Assembly (NCBI RefSeq): GCF_020443705.1
Contig: NZ_JAIZZK010000004.1
Location: 1-64,000, forward strand
Source: Clostridium algoriphilum
Lineage (GTDB): Bacteria > Bacillota > Clostridia > Clostridiales > Clostridiaceae
Length of the DNA stretch: 64,000 bases
Direction of reading: 5' to 3'
Positions 28,558 through 36,858 of this stretch are shown here, in pieces. Position numbers and translations under genes: made by a program. The notes below the pieces were generated by a model that was given only the letters and a program-made list of their open reading frames with translations, did not search any database and had not been told where the DNA came from. Position 1 is the stretch's first letter; each line of letters begins with the position of its first letter.

Positions 28558-30541
28558 ATCCTTGTCGTTTTCTAGGATTAAATTTTGGGGTAGTTTTTGT
28601 TGTGCGATTATGAAATGGTTTTGTGTCAGTTTTTAAAACAGTCTTCGAGGTGGGTTTCACATCTACATTCGACCCAGTCTTTGGAGCGGACGCCTTAGAA
28701 TGTTTCCTCTTAGAAAACTTAGAATTAGTATTTGTCTTTAGAGGTCTTGGTGGAATTAATGACTTTTTATCAAAGCCAATTAAGTCTTCTCTATGAGCTT
28801 TTACTAGCGCCTCTTTTACAATACTATAGTTTTCTGGGTTCTTAAATTGAAGCAGAGCTCTTTGCATATTTTTTTCCTTCTGCTCATTTGGCACATAAAC
28901 CTTCTCACCCGTGAAAGGGTTAATTCCGGTGTAATATATCGTGGTAGATAAACTACCAGGTGTTGGGTAAAAGTCTTGGACTTGTTCAGGGGTATAGCCC
29001 ATTTCCTTAATGTATTCTGATAATTTAATGGATTCCTTTAAGTCACTACCAGGGTGGCTTGACATAAAGTATGGAACTAAAAATTGATTTTTATCTATTT
29101 TTTTATTAAATTCAAAATACTTTTTTACGAAACTGTCATACACTTCTTTTTTGGATTTCCCCATTTGGTCTAGAACCTTGTCGCTAATATGTTCAGGGGC
29201 TACCTTTAGTTGCCCGCTAATATGATGTTCGCACAATTCTTCAAAGAATGTAGTATTTTTATCAAATATAAGGTAATCATATCTTATTCCAGAACGAATA
29301 AAAACCTTTTTAATGTTTGGAATGACCCTTACCTTTCTTAATAAATCTAAATACTCAGTGTGGTCAATAATAAGATTTTTGCATGGAGATGGAAACATGC
29401 ATTGTTTATCGCGGCATACGCCTACTTTTTCTTGAAGCTTGCAAGCCCTGTGTCTAAAATTCGCTGTAGGACCACCTATATCGTGAATATATCCTTTGAA
29501 ATTCTTTAAGCTAGTTAAAAGCTTAGCTTCATCTATAATAGATTGCTGACTCCTATTTTGAATAACTCTACCTTGATGAAAGGTTAAAGCACAAAAAGCA
29601 CAGCTACCAAAACAACCCCTATGGCTAGTTATAGAAAACTCAACCTCAGTAATTGCAGGTATGCCACCTTTAGATTCATAAATAGGGTGATATGTTCTAG
29701 TGTACGGAAGTCCGTAAGTTATATCCATTTCACTTTGAGTTAAAGATATTTGAGGCGGATTTTGAACGACGTATCGGTCATTATGTTTTTGAACTAATGT
29801 TTTCCCTCTTATATCATCTTGTTCTAATGACTGTAATTTATAACTCTGTGCATAAGCATTTTTATCTGTCGAAACATCTTCAAATGAAGGAACTTCTATA
29901 AAATCTTTAAGTTCACTAATTTCTTTTGTAGCATAAACTGTACCTCTTAGAGAAGTCATTTTATCTACAGTCATGCCGTACTTGAAAAGATTAGCCATTT
30001 CAACTATAGTTTTTTCTCCCATACCATAAATTAGCAGGTCTGCTTTAGCATCAATTAATAAGCTTCGCCTAACTTTATCGGCCCAATAATCATAATGGGC
30101 AAATCTACGTAGACTTGCTTCTATGCCACCAATTATTATTGGAACATTTTTAAAAGCTTCACGGGCGCGATTACAATACACAATTACTGCTCTATCGGGT
30201 CTATGACCTGATTCGCCACCTGGTGAATAAAGGTCGGTGTGCCTTTTTTTCTTTGCGGCTGTATAGTGATTAACCATAGAATCTATATTGCCGGAGTTTA
30301 TTATAAAAGCATATTTAGGTTTTCCAAGTTTTCTAAAATCATCTACGTTTTCCCAATTAGGCTGCGCTATAATTCCTACGTTAAAGCCTTCTCGTTCTAA
30401 TGTTCTTCCAATAATAGCAGTTCCAAAGGATGGATGATCTATATATGCATCCCCTGTAATTATTATAAAATCTAATTGTGATATGTTTCTTTCTTTTAAA
30501 TCATTCATGCTAATAGGTAAAAATTGTTTGTTTACTATCAT
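28556..30541 (-). CDS. YgiQ family radical SAM protein
   Basis: This 661-aa protein has an N-terminal UPF0313 domain ([21 protein letters not shown], about 25-45) and a central radical SAM domain with the cluster motif C-x3-C-x2-C in [10 protein letters not shown] near residue 312. The C-terminal segment includes [23 protein letters not shown]. Such proteins bind a [4Fe-4S] cluster and S-adenosylmethionine; the substrate is unknown. The last 45 residues are a basic, Thr/Lys/Pro-rich tail that could bind nucleic acid. AGGAGG stands five bases before the ATG. It is monocistronic. Confidence 0.9.
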   Translation of the reverse strand: MIVNKQFLPISMNDLKERNISQLDFIIITGDAYIDHPSFGTAIIGRTLEREGFNVGIIAQPNWENVDDFRKLGKPKYAFIINSGNIDSMVNHYTAAKKKRHTDLYSPGGESGHRPDRAVIVYCNRAREAFKNVPIIIGGIEASLRRFAHYDYWADKVRRSLLIDAKADLLIYGMGEKTIVEMANLFKYGMTVDKMTSLRGTVYATKEISELKDFIEVPSFEDVSTDKNAYAQSYKLQSLEQDDIRGKTLVQKHNDRYVVQNPPQISLTQSEMDITYGLPYTRTYHPIYESKGGIPAITEVEFSITSHRGCFGSCAFCALTFHQGRVIQNRSQQSIIDEAKLLTSLKNFKGYIHDIGGPTANFRHRACKLQEKVGVCRDKQCMFPSPCKNLIIDHTEYLDLLRKVRVIPNIKKVFIRSGIRYDYLIFDKNTTFFEELCEHHISGQLKVAPEHISDKVLDQMGKSKKEVYDSFVKKYFEFNKKIDKNQFLVPYFMSSHPGSDLKESIKLSEYIKEMGYTPEQVQDFYPTPGSLSTTIYYTGINPFTGEKVYVPNEQKEKNMQRALLQFKNPENYSIVKEALVKAHREDLIGFDKKSLIPPRPLKTNTNSKFSKRKHSKASAPKTGSNVDVKPTSKTVLKTDTKPFHNRTTKTTPKFNPRKRQG

Positions 30542-30763
30542 ATAATCCTCCTGAGAGATTAGTCGAACTAAGTTTCATTGAACTAAAGTTCGTTGAACAT
30601 ATAATTCGTTGAAAATAAAGTTCATTATCATGTGTTAACGGTATATAATAATATTAACATATCTACAGAAAAATATGAACTACAAAAGTTTATAATTGCT
30701 AAACCTTGATTATAAAATTTCAAAATTTAATATAATACAAGGATTTTAAAGTAATAATGATAA

Positions 30764-30793
30764 ATACTCTATTAGGAGTATTTAATAGAGTAT
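30764..30793 (+). other. Overlapping alternative hairpins
   Basis: ATACTCTATTA (30764-30774) is complementary to TAATAGAGTAT (30783-30793). The competing arms AAATACTC (30762-30769) and GAGTATTT (30776-30783) use the same bases. It lies in the 568-bp gene-poor stretch 30542-31109, upstream of the candidate promoter for the MgtE-N/CBS gene, so an operator or a separate short transcript is as likely as a switch. Confidence 0.35.
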
Positions 30794-30837
30794 AATAGAG
30801 TTTAATGGAGAAATCTAATTGAAATACTTATTTTTAG

Positions 30838-30865
30838 TTGCATTCTGAAGCATATATAATATAAT
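30838..30865 (+). promoter_or_regulatory. Sigma-A promoter candidate for the MgtE-N/CBS leader
   Basis: TTGCAT (30838-30843), 16 bp and TATAAT (30860-30865) would start transcription near 30872, giving a leader of about 240 nt before the CDS at 31110. The region is AT-rich, so the match is only suggestive. Confidence 0.45.
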
Positions 30866-30950
30866 TATATAAAGAGAAGAGTTTTTACAGTTGAATTCAG
30901 ATATAAAATATATTAATATATAAAGCGAAAATTATAGGTGGTGAAAACAA

Positions 30951-31037
30951 ATGGAAAATGGCCCTCGAATTAGAAGGTCAAAATTAAACTTAAAATATAA
31001 TATAATTATGCAGAGAATTTCTAATAATAGAAATTGA
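30951..31037 (+). CDS. Short leader ORF, 28 codons, upstream of the MgtE-N/CBS gene
   Basis: The ATG is preceded by AGGTGGTG at a good distance. The frame encodes 28 residues, beginning MENGPRIRRSKLNL, basic and containing one proline, and ends at TGA 31037. Its last 32 bases form the left arm of the structured RNA at 31006-31095, so ribosomes finishing this ORF would disrupt that fold. A leader-peptide role is inferred from position and binding site. There is no family match I can name, and no such ORF was seen elsewhere in the window. Confidence 0.4.
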   Translation: MENGPRIRRSKLNLKYNIIMQRISNNRN

Positions 31038-31095
31038 CATAGATAGTAACCATTATAAAATAATGGATTTTATATTTAGTTATTTCTCTGCATAA
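31006..31095 (+). promoter_or_regulatory. Predicted three-way-junction leader RNA, possible riboswitch or attenuator
   Basis: The outer 12-bp stem TTATGCAGAGAA (31006-31017) pairs perfectly with TTCTCTGCATAA (31084-31095). Inside are hairpins TTTCT/AGAAA (31018-31033) and CCATTAT/ATAATGG (31050-31066). The right arm ends one base before the GAGGAGG ribosome binding site of the 31110 gene, and the left arm lies within the short ORF. It is not an M-box by size, and I do not recognise it as a known class. Confidence 0.5.
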
Positions 31096-31109
31096 GAGGA
31101 GGAATAACT

Positions 31110-32372
31110 ATGAAAAAAATTGCTGAATTTTATTTGAGCCAGATATTAAATCAAAAAGTATTTGATGAATTTGATGATGATATTGGTAAGATATTTGATA
31201 TTTACGTTTCTACTGATCAAGGATATCCAAGGGTTATAGGTTATAAAATTAAAAAAGCAAGCGAAATATTTAATTATGAATTTAGATCAATTGAAATATG
31301 TATAGAAGATAAAAAAGTAAGAGTAAGAGTAAGAGGAGTTAAAGATATAATTCCTAGAAAATTTTCTTATCTTTTATCTAAACATTTATTGAATAAACAA
31401 ATAGTTGATGTTAACGGCAAGAAAGTGGTTAAGGTTAATGATTTAACAATGAATAAAGTTGCTGGAGAAATAAGGGTTGTAGCCGTAGAATCTGGAATTG
31501 TTGCAGTTGCTAGAAAATATAAGTTAGATGGCATAATTAGAGCTCTTTATAATATATTAGGCAGAAAACCTCGAGACAATAGTATAACATGGGAAAGTGT
31601 TCAGTCACTCGAAATGGTAGACCATAGTTTAAAACTTACAAAGCCCTATGGAAAATTAACTAAACTTCATCCAGCGGATCTTGCAGATATATTAGAGGGG
31701 CTAGATACCGAAGCTCGAAACAAAATATTTGAAAGTCTAGATAAAGATTTGGCAGCACATACTTTAGAGGAATTGCAACCAGAAATTCAGGCGGATATTT
31801 TAAGTACTATTAATAACATAACTGCACAGGAGATTTTAGATGAAATGCCTAACGATGAGATTGCTGATATTTTAGATGAAATGAAAGAAGCCGATGTAGA
31901 AAAGATCCTTATAAACTTCAAAAAGGATGATGAAGAAGAAATTAGAAATCTTATGGATTACGAAGAAGAAGTTGTTGGAAGCATAATGAATAAAGATTTT
32001 ATATCTTTTAAATTAAATATAACAGCTAGTCAAACTATTGAAATATTAAGGGAACTTCAACCTGAAGATGAGGTAATTCATTATATTTATATTGTAGATG
32101 AGTATGAAAAACTTCAAGGAGTTATATCTTTGAGAAATTTAGTTCTCGCATCTCCAGAGCAAAAATTGAAGGATATTATAGATGATACAGTAATCAAAAT
32201 AAAAGATTCTCAAGATATTGAAGAAGCTGTAGAATTGGCACTTAAATACGATTTAATATCATTGCCAGTAATAGACATTGAAGATAAGTTATGTGGAATA
32301 GTAATTATGAATGATATAATTGAAGAGCTATTGTCTCCTAGATGGAAAAGAAAACTTAAAAAAATAATATGA
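31110..32372 (+). CDS. PRC-barrel/MgtE-N/CBS protein without a transporter domain
   Basis: This 420-aa soluble protein begins with a region resembling a PRC-barrel (about 5-75). An MgtE N-terminal superhelical domain follows (about 190-280: KLHPADLADILEGLD, ADILDEMKEADVEKIL), then a CBS pair (about 285-410: GSIMNKDFISFKLN, PEDEVIHYIYIVDEYEKLQGVISL). In MgtE these domains sense cytoplasmic magnesium and gate the pore, but the membrane domain is absent. Similar proteins are often next to NRAMP-type metal transporters; here the next gene is sleB. GAGGAGG lies seven bases before the ATG. Metal or nucleotide sensing is inferred. Confidence 0.82.
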   Translation: MKKIAEFYLSQILNQKVFDEFDDDIGKIFDIYVSTDQGYPRVIGYKIKKASEIFNYEFRSIEICIEDKKVRVRVRGVKDIIPRKFSYLLSKHLLNKQIVDVNGKKVVKVNDLTMNKVAGEIRVVAVESGIVAVARKYKLDGIIRALYNILGRKPRDNSITWESVQSLEMVDHSLKLTKPYGKLTKLHPADLADILEGLDTEARNKIFESLDKDLAAHTLEELQPEIQADILSTINNITAQEILDEMPNDEIADILDEMKEADVEKILINFKKDDEEEIRNLMDYEEEVVGSIMNKDFISFKLNITASQTIEILRELQPEDEVIHYIYIVDEYEKLQGVISLRNLVLASPEQKLKDIIDDTVIKIKDSQDIEEAVELALKYDLISLPVIDIEDKLCGIVIMNDIIEELLSPRWKRKLKKII

Positions 32373-32414
32373 AAATACACTGTGCATTATAGAAGCACAG
32401 TGTATTTTTTTTTG
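32372..32414 (+). terminator. Terminator of the MgtE-N/CBS gene
   Basis: AAAATACACTGTGC pairs perfectly with GCACAGTGTATTTT around a 9-base loop and is followed by six further T residues. Confidence 0.92.
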
Positions 32415-32473
32415 AATTTAACACAAACTAGCATTGTTAATGAAAAATATTATTTATTTAAGGAGGGATACAC

Positions 32474-33190
32474 TTGAAGCTTAAAAAACATTTACTCAAA
32501 AGATGCAGTGCTGTGGTTATGATAATTTTGATTGCATATTTTGCAAGTGAAGTTAATTTTAATCTTTCTAATAGTAAAGCTATAGCACAGGTTTACAAAT
32601 ATGGAGCGCGTGGTGAACAAGTTAAAAATATTCAAACTAAATTAAAAAGATGGGGCTATTATAAGCAAACTGTCGATGGAATATATGGCTATAATACTTA
32701 TCTTTCTGTTAAGGCCTTTCAAAGAAGTAATGGAATAAAGGCGGATGGATTGGTAGGTAATCAGACACTTGAGGCTATCGGAATTGTTCCTAGTAAATCA
32801 ACTGCTGGAGGATCAGCTTCTAGCAAAAATGTAACCAATGATAATGATGTAAATTTAGTCGCTAGGCTTATAAATGGTGAGGCTAGAGGTGAGCCTTATG
32901 AAGGTCAGGTTGCTGTTGGAGCAACAATTTTGAATAGAACAAGAGATGCAAGATTTCCCTCCACAATAGCGGGAGTAATTTATCAACCAGGTGCATTTAC
33001 GGCTATTGTAGATGGACAAATTAATGCAGATATGGCAGAGAGCTCTACAAGGGCTGCAAGGGATGCACTTAATGGATGGGATCCTTCTGGAGGCGCTGTG
33101 TTTTATTTTAATCCTGCAACGAGTACTAATAAATGGATATGGTCACGAGAATTAATAAAAGTAATTGGTAAACATAGATTTTGCAACTAA
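32474..33190 (+). CDS. sleB: Spore cortex-lytic enzyme SleB-type cell wall hydrolase
   Basis: This 238-aa secreted protein has a signal peptide (about 1-37, basic KLKKHLLKR then hydrophobic) and a peptidoglycan-binding PF01471 domain (about 43-98, GARGEQVKNIQTKLKRWGYY...DGIYG). The C-terminal hydrolase_2 domain (PF07486) contains LINGEARGEPYEGQVAVGATILNR, with the catalytic glutamate of SleB/CwlJ enzymes, and GGAVFYFNP. It degrades cortex peptidoglycan at germination, which fits the gerK genes in this window. The start is TTG at 32474 with GGAGGG upstream. It is monocistronic between two terminators. Confidence 0.9.
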   Translation: MKLKKHLLKRCSAVVMIILIAYFASEVNFNLSNSKAIAQVYKYGARGEQVKNIQTKLKRWGYYKQTVDGIYGYNTYLSVKAFQRSNGIKADGLVGNQTLEAIGIVPSKSTAGGSASSKNVTNDNDVNLVARLINGEARGEPYEGQVAVGATILNRTRDARFPSTIAGVIYQPGAFTAIVDGQINADMAESSTRAARDALNGWDPSGGAVFYFNPATSTNKWIWSRELIKVIGKHRFCN

Positions 33191-33205
33191 TTAGATTTTT
33201 TATAG

Positions 33206-33259
33206 AATACGAATAAAATAGGTAGTAGAAAGTTTTCTACTACCTATTTTATTCGTATT
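33206..33259. terminator. Very long bidirectional terminator (about 26-bp perfect stem)
   Basis: The region 33206-33259 is a nearly complete 54-bp palindrome: AATACGAATAAAATAGG... pairs without mismatch to its complement around a GT centre, and both converging genes (sleB and the M42 peptidase) end in it. Confidence 0.85.
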
Positions 33260-34298
33260 ATTCTTTTTTACAGTATTTAATTATTAAATTAAGAGTACAT
33301 AGTATGGAATCCATATGAGTTCTTTCATAACCATGTGAAGCAAAAATTCCAGCACCGATTAAAGCTGTCTTTATGTCCCATCCTGCTCTTAGAGCAGCGG
33401 AGGCGTCAGAACCATAATGTGGATAGACATCTATTTTATAATCTATATTTTCATCTTTACAAATCTGGGTTAACTTTTTACGTAGTTCTAAATCATAGGG
33501 ACCTGATGAGTCTTTAGCGCAAATACAAACACTATATTCTGATGAATTTTGATCAAGGCCAGGGCAACCCATATCTACTGATACAAACTCTTTAGTTTCT
33601 TTTGGAATCGCGGCCGAGGCCCCGTGACCAACTTCTTCATAATTACTAATAAATATATTAACTGTATAGGGAAGCTCAATGTTATTATCTACTATGTATT
33701 TAGTAGCATAAAGTAGAATTGCAACTGAAGCCTTATCATCTAGATGCCTTGATTTTATAAAGCCTTTTTTAGTGAATAGGGTTCTCGCATTAAAACAAAT
33801 AAAATCACCAACGCTTATCCCTAATTCCTCTACTTCATTTATTGAAGATATTTTTTCGTCAAGTATTACTTCCATATTTTCAGGTGTTCTTTTTAGTTCA
33901 CGAGCATCATTACCACTAATATGGACTGAAGGTTTTGTGCTTTGAACAGTTCCTGTGAAGGTTTTGCCATCGATAGTTTCTATTGTGACGTTTTCACCTT
34001 CTATCGAATTCATCATGTAGCCACCTATAGGATCTATTGCTAAAGAACCACTAGAATTAATTTTCTTAACCATTGCTCCGAGTGTATCTACATGAGCTGA
34101 AAGTGTTCTTTGATAATTACTATCTTTGCCTTTTAAGGTAGCCACAACTGCACCTTTATTAGTAACGATATATGGTACGTTTAGCAAGTTAAGCTCATCT
34201 TTTATATAGTCCATAATATTTTGAGTATAACCTGATGGACTTGCTATTGATAGAATATTCAACAAATAGTATTTTATTTTATCTTCATTATAATTCAT
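33258..34298 (-). CDS. M42 family metallopeptidase (glutamyl/deblocking aminopeptidase-like)
   Basis: This 346-aa cytoplasmic dimetal peptidase has the M42 ligand series: SAHVDTLGAMV (His, Asp), RHLDDKASVA (bridging Asp), NYEEVGHGA (catalytic and metal Glu), VSVDMG (Asp) and a late histidine in SHGYERTHMDS. Such enzymes form tetrahedral dodecamers that trim peptides. Start 34298 (MNYNEDKIK) has AAGGAGTG upstream; the frame is open to 34334 without a binding site. It stands alone and converges on sleB. Confidence 0.88.
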   Translation of the reverse strand: MNYNEDKIKYYLLNILSIASPSGYTQNIMDYIKDELNLLNVPYIVTNKGAVVATLKGKDSNYQRTLSAHVDTLGAMVKKINSSGSLAIDPIGGYMMNSIEGENVTIETIDGKTFTGTVQSTKPSVHISGNDARELKRTPENMEVILDEKISSINEVEELGISVGDFICFNARTLFTKKGFIKSRHLDDKASVAILLYATKYIVDNNIELPYTVNIFISNYEEVGHGASAAIPKETKEFVSVDMGCPGLDQNSSEYSVCICAKDSSGPYDLELRKKLTQICKDENIDYKIDVYPHYGSDASAALRAGWDIKTALIGAGIFASHGYERTHMDSILCTLNLIIKYCKKE

Positions 34299-34476
34299 AA
34301 TATCACTCCTTAAAAATGAGATTAGTTCAAGCATAATTTTACCATAAAAGATGTTAAATTAGAACTATTATATTTAGGTAAAGCATATAACAAGTATATA
34401 TGAATAGAGTCAAAGCATATATGAATATTAGTTTTTGTGTAGTATTATGCCCATGAGTAGAAAAAGGAGATTATAT

Positions 34477-35826
34477 ATGAAAAATAAGGCAATTATAATA
34501 TTAGGCGTTTTGGTTTTGGTTGGTATAATTACGTTTAGTAGCTACTCCTATGTTAAAGTAAAACAGTGGGATTCGATAATTTTACCCTCAGTTAAAATAG
34601 AAAATGAGGATTTAGCAGGTAAAACGAAAGAAGAAGCCCAAAGAATATTACAGGACAAGTACTCAAGTGAGGTAATAAAGAAAAAAATTACTATAGCCAC
34701 TGACGATAAAGAATATATTTTAGATTATTCAAAGTTAGATGCAAAATACAATATTGATGAAGCGGTGAATCAGGCAATTAGTTATGGACAAGATATGAAT
34801 ATGTTCCAGAAATATAAAGCTATAAAATATCCAACAAGCAAGCAAATAAAGTTAGTATTTAACTATAATGATAAAATTGTTGATAAAACATTATTGGTCA
34901 TAGCTAAAGATACAAATAAAGATCCATTAAATGCAACTATAGCAATGGGTGGTAGTGGACAATTTACGATTACAAATGACATTTCCGGAATGCAATTAGA
35001 AACAGATAGGTTAAAAAAAGAAATTAAAAGTAAAATAAATGGTGTTCTTTCAGAAGATTATATATATATTACGGCTCCTATAAAGAAATCAAAAGCTAAA
35101 ATATTAGCAACTGATCTAAAAACAATAAACAAGAGAATATCAGGATTTACTACAAACTTTGGAAGATCATCAGAGGGTAGAGCAACAAACATAAATTTGT
35201 CTACTAAAAGTATAAATGGGACATTACTTATGCCAGGAGATGTCTTTAGTTTTAATGGAGTTGTAGGGCAAAGAACGGCTGCAAGAGGATATCGAACTGC
35301 AGGCGTAATTATAGGAGAAAAACTAGATAAAGGAATAGGTGGTGGAGTATGTCAAGTATCATCTACTTTGTATAATGCAATGCTTTCAACTTCAATTAGG
35401 TCGATTGAAAGAATTCATCATACAATTTCATCAGGTTATATAGCAAAAGGGCAAGATGCTACGGTCGACTATGGCAATCTTGATTATAAGTTTAAAAATA
35501 CCTTTAAGTACCCAATATATATTGAAGGTAATACATCGAATAGAAACATACATTTTAATATATACTCAAATTCTATATTAACAAATAGAACTTATGAAAT
35601 TGTAAATGAAATATTAGAGGTAACAGAGCCTAAAACGGAAACGATACAAGATCCTACTAAAAATGCAGGTGAAATGGAAATTATAAAAACGGGTTATGCA
35701 GGCTTTAAAGTTAAGGTATCTAGAAAAACTTATGAAAATGGTAAGCTAATTAATACTGAAATTATAAATGAGGATACATTCCGAGTTATTAATGGCATAA
35801 TAAAGGTCGGTACTAGAAAAGCATAG
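34477..35826 (+). CDS. VanW family protein with G5-like C-terminal domain
   Basis: This 449-aa membrane-anchored protein has an N-terminal hydrophobic segment (AIIILGVLVLVGIITFSSYSYV), a peptidoglycan-binding-like PF12229 domain (about 45-215), and a VanW domain (about 220-360) with LLMPGDVFSFNGVVGQRTAARGY and GGGVCQVSSTLYNA. The G5-like end includes GFKVKVSRKTYENGKL. Despite the name, most clostridial VanW proteins are not linked to glycopeptide resistance; a cell-envelope or spore role is more likely. Start 34477 has AAGGAG eight bases upstream; an open frame begins at 34435. Confidence 0.88.
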   Translation: MKNKAIIILGVLVLVGIITFSSYSYVKVKQWDSIILPSVKIENEDLAGKTKEEAQRILQDKYSSEVIKKKITIATDDKEYILDYSKLDAKYNIDEAVNQAISYGQDMNMFQKYKAIKYPTSKQIKLVFNYNDKIVDKTLLVIAKDTNKDPLNATIAMGGSGQFTITNDISGMQLETDRLKKEIKSKINGVLSEDYIYITAPIKKSKAKILATDLKTINKRISGFTTNFGRSSEGRATNINLSTKSINGTLLMPGDVFSFNGVVGQRTAARGYRTAGVIIGEKLDKGIGGGVCQVSSTLYNAMLSTSIRSIERIHHTISSGYIAKGQDATVDYGNLDYKFKNTFKYPIYIEGNTSNRNIHFNIYSNSILTNRTYEIVNEILEVTEPKTETIQDPTKNAGEMEIIKTGYAGFKVKVSRKTYENGKLINTEIINEDTFRVINGIIKVGTRKA

Positions 35827-35995
35827 CGTTTTAATTAACGGTATGTTTTCTTTTATGCATATACTTTCGGCTGAATTAAAATAAATCTAGAACACATAAT
35901 ACAATTAATGGATAGATAAAGGAAATTATGATACTATATAAATATTATAATGCTATAGTATTTATAACCTAAAGCTTAATGAGGAGGATAAAATA

Positions 35996-36823
35996 ATGGA
36001 TTATAAATTAATATGTATAGATATGGATGGTACTTTGTTAAGTGATGAGAAAACTGTTAGTGAGAGGAATCTTAGAGCTATAAGATTAGCTAATGAACAA
36101 GGTGTAAGGATTGCAGTTTGTACGGGAAGAATATTTACTTCCGCTGATTATTTCTCGAATTTACTGGGAGTTAAGTCACCAGTAATAGCTGCAAATGGTG
36201 CTTATATTAGGGAGAAAGATAGGGATGAAGTAATATACAATGCATCAATAGGTGAAAATAAATGTAGAAAATTACTATCTGTGTTTAAACAGTATGATAT
36301 ATATCCACATTTTTATACTAATGAAATGATTTTCACAGAGAATGCAGCGTTTTCTACACGTTTCTATAAGGAAGCAAATAAAAAATTATCAAAAGATAAG
36401 CAGATTAAAGTATTGATCGTAAGAGATTGGGACGAGGTTTTTAAAAAATATGAAAATGAGATCTTCAAGGGTATAGGTGTAGATGCAGATGCAGAAAAAA
36501 TAAGGAAAGCAAAAATAGCCATAAGAAACATGGATGCTTTTGAGGTGGTAAGTTCTAAATTTGATAATTTTGAGGTGACAAATAAGGGAGTAACAAAAGG
36601 AAATGCTGTTAAGATATTAGCAAATTATTATGGAATAGAAAGTGAACAGATTATTTGTATAGGTGATAGCGAAAATGATTTATCTATGATTAAATATGCA
36701 GGACTTGGAGTTGCAATGGGAAACGCGGATGGTGTCGTGAAAGAAGCTGCGCAATATATTACCGAGACTAATAATAATGATGGGGTAGCTAAGGCTATTG
36801 AAAAATTTATATTAGAAGTATAA
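35996..36823 (+). CDS. Cof-type HAD family hydrolase
   Basis: This 275-aa cytoplasmic phosphatase has the HAD motifs CIDMDGTLL (residues 6-14, nucleophile Asp), AVCTGRIFTS, KGNAVKILANYYGI (Lys) and GDSENDLSMI (Asp-Asp) in order, with a type IIB cap between them. The substrate is probably a sugar phosphate or flavin-type phosphate and cannot be specified. GAGGAGG precedes the ATG. It is 35 bp upstream of the MutS-like gene and may be cotranscribed. Confidence 0.88.
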   Translation: MDYKLICIDMDGTLLSDEKTVSERNLRAIRLANEQGVRIAVCTGRIFTSADYFSNLLGVKSPVIAANGAYIREKDRDEVIYNASIGENKCRKLLSVFKQYDIYPHFYTNEMIFTENAAFSTRFYKEANKKLSKDKQIKVLIVRDWDEVFKKYENEIFKGIGVDADAEKIRKAKIAIRNMDAFEVVSSKFDNFEVTNKGVTKGNAVKILANYYGIESEQIICIGDSENDLSMIKYAGLGVAMGNADGVVKEAAQYITETNNNDGVAKAIEKFILEV

Positions 36824-36858
36824 AATAAATTTTAAATTAACTAAAGGAGTATTTTACT

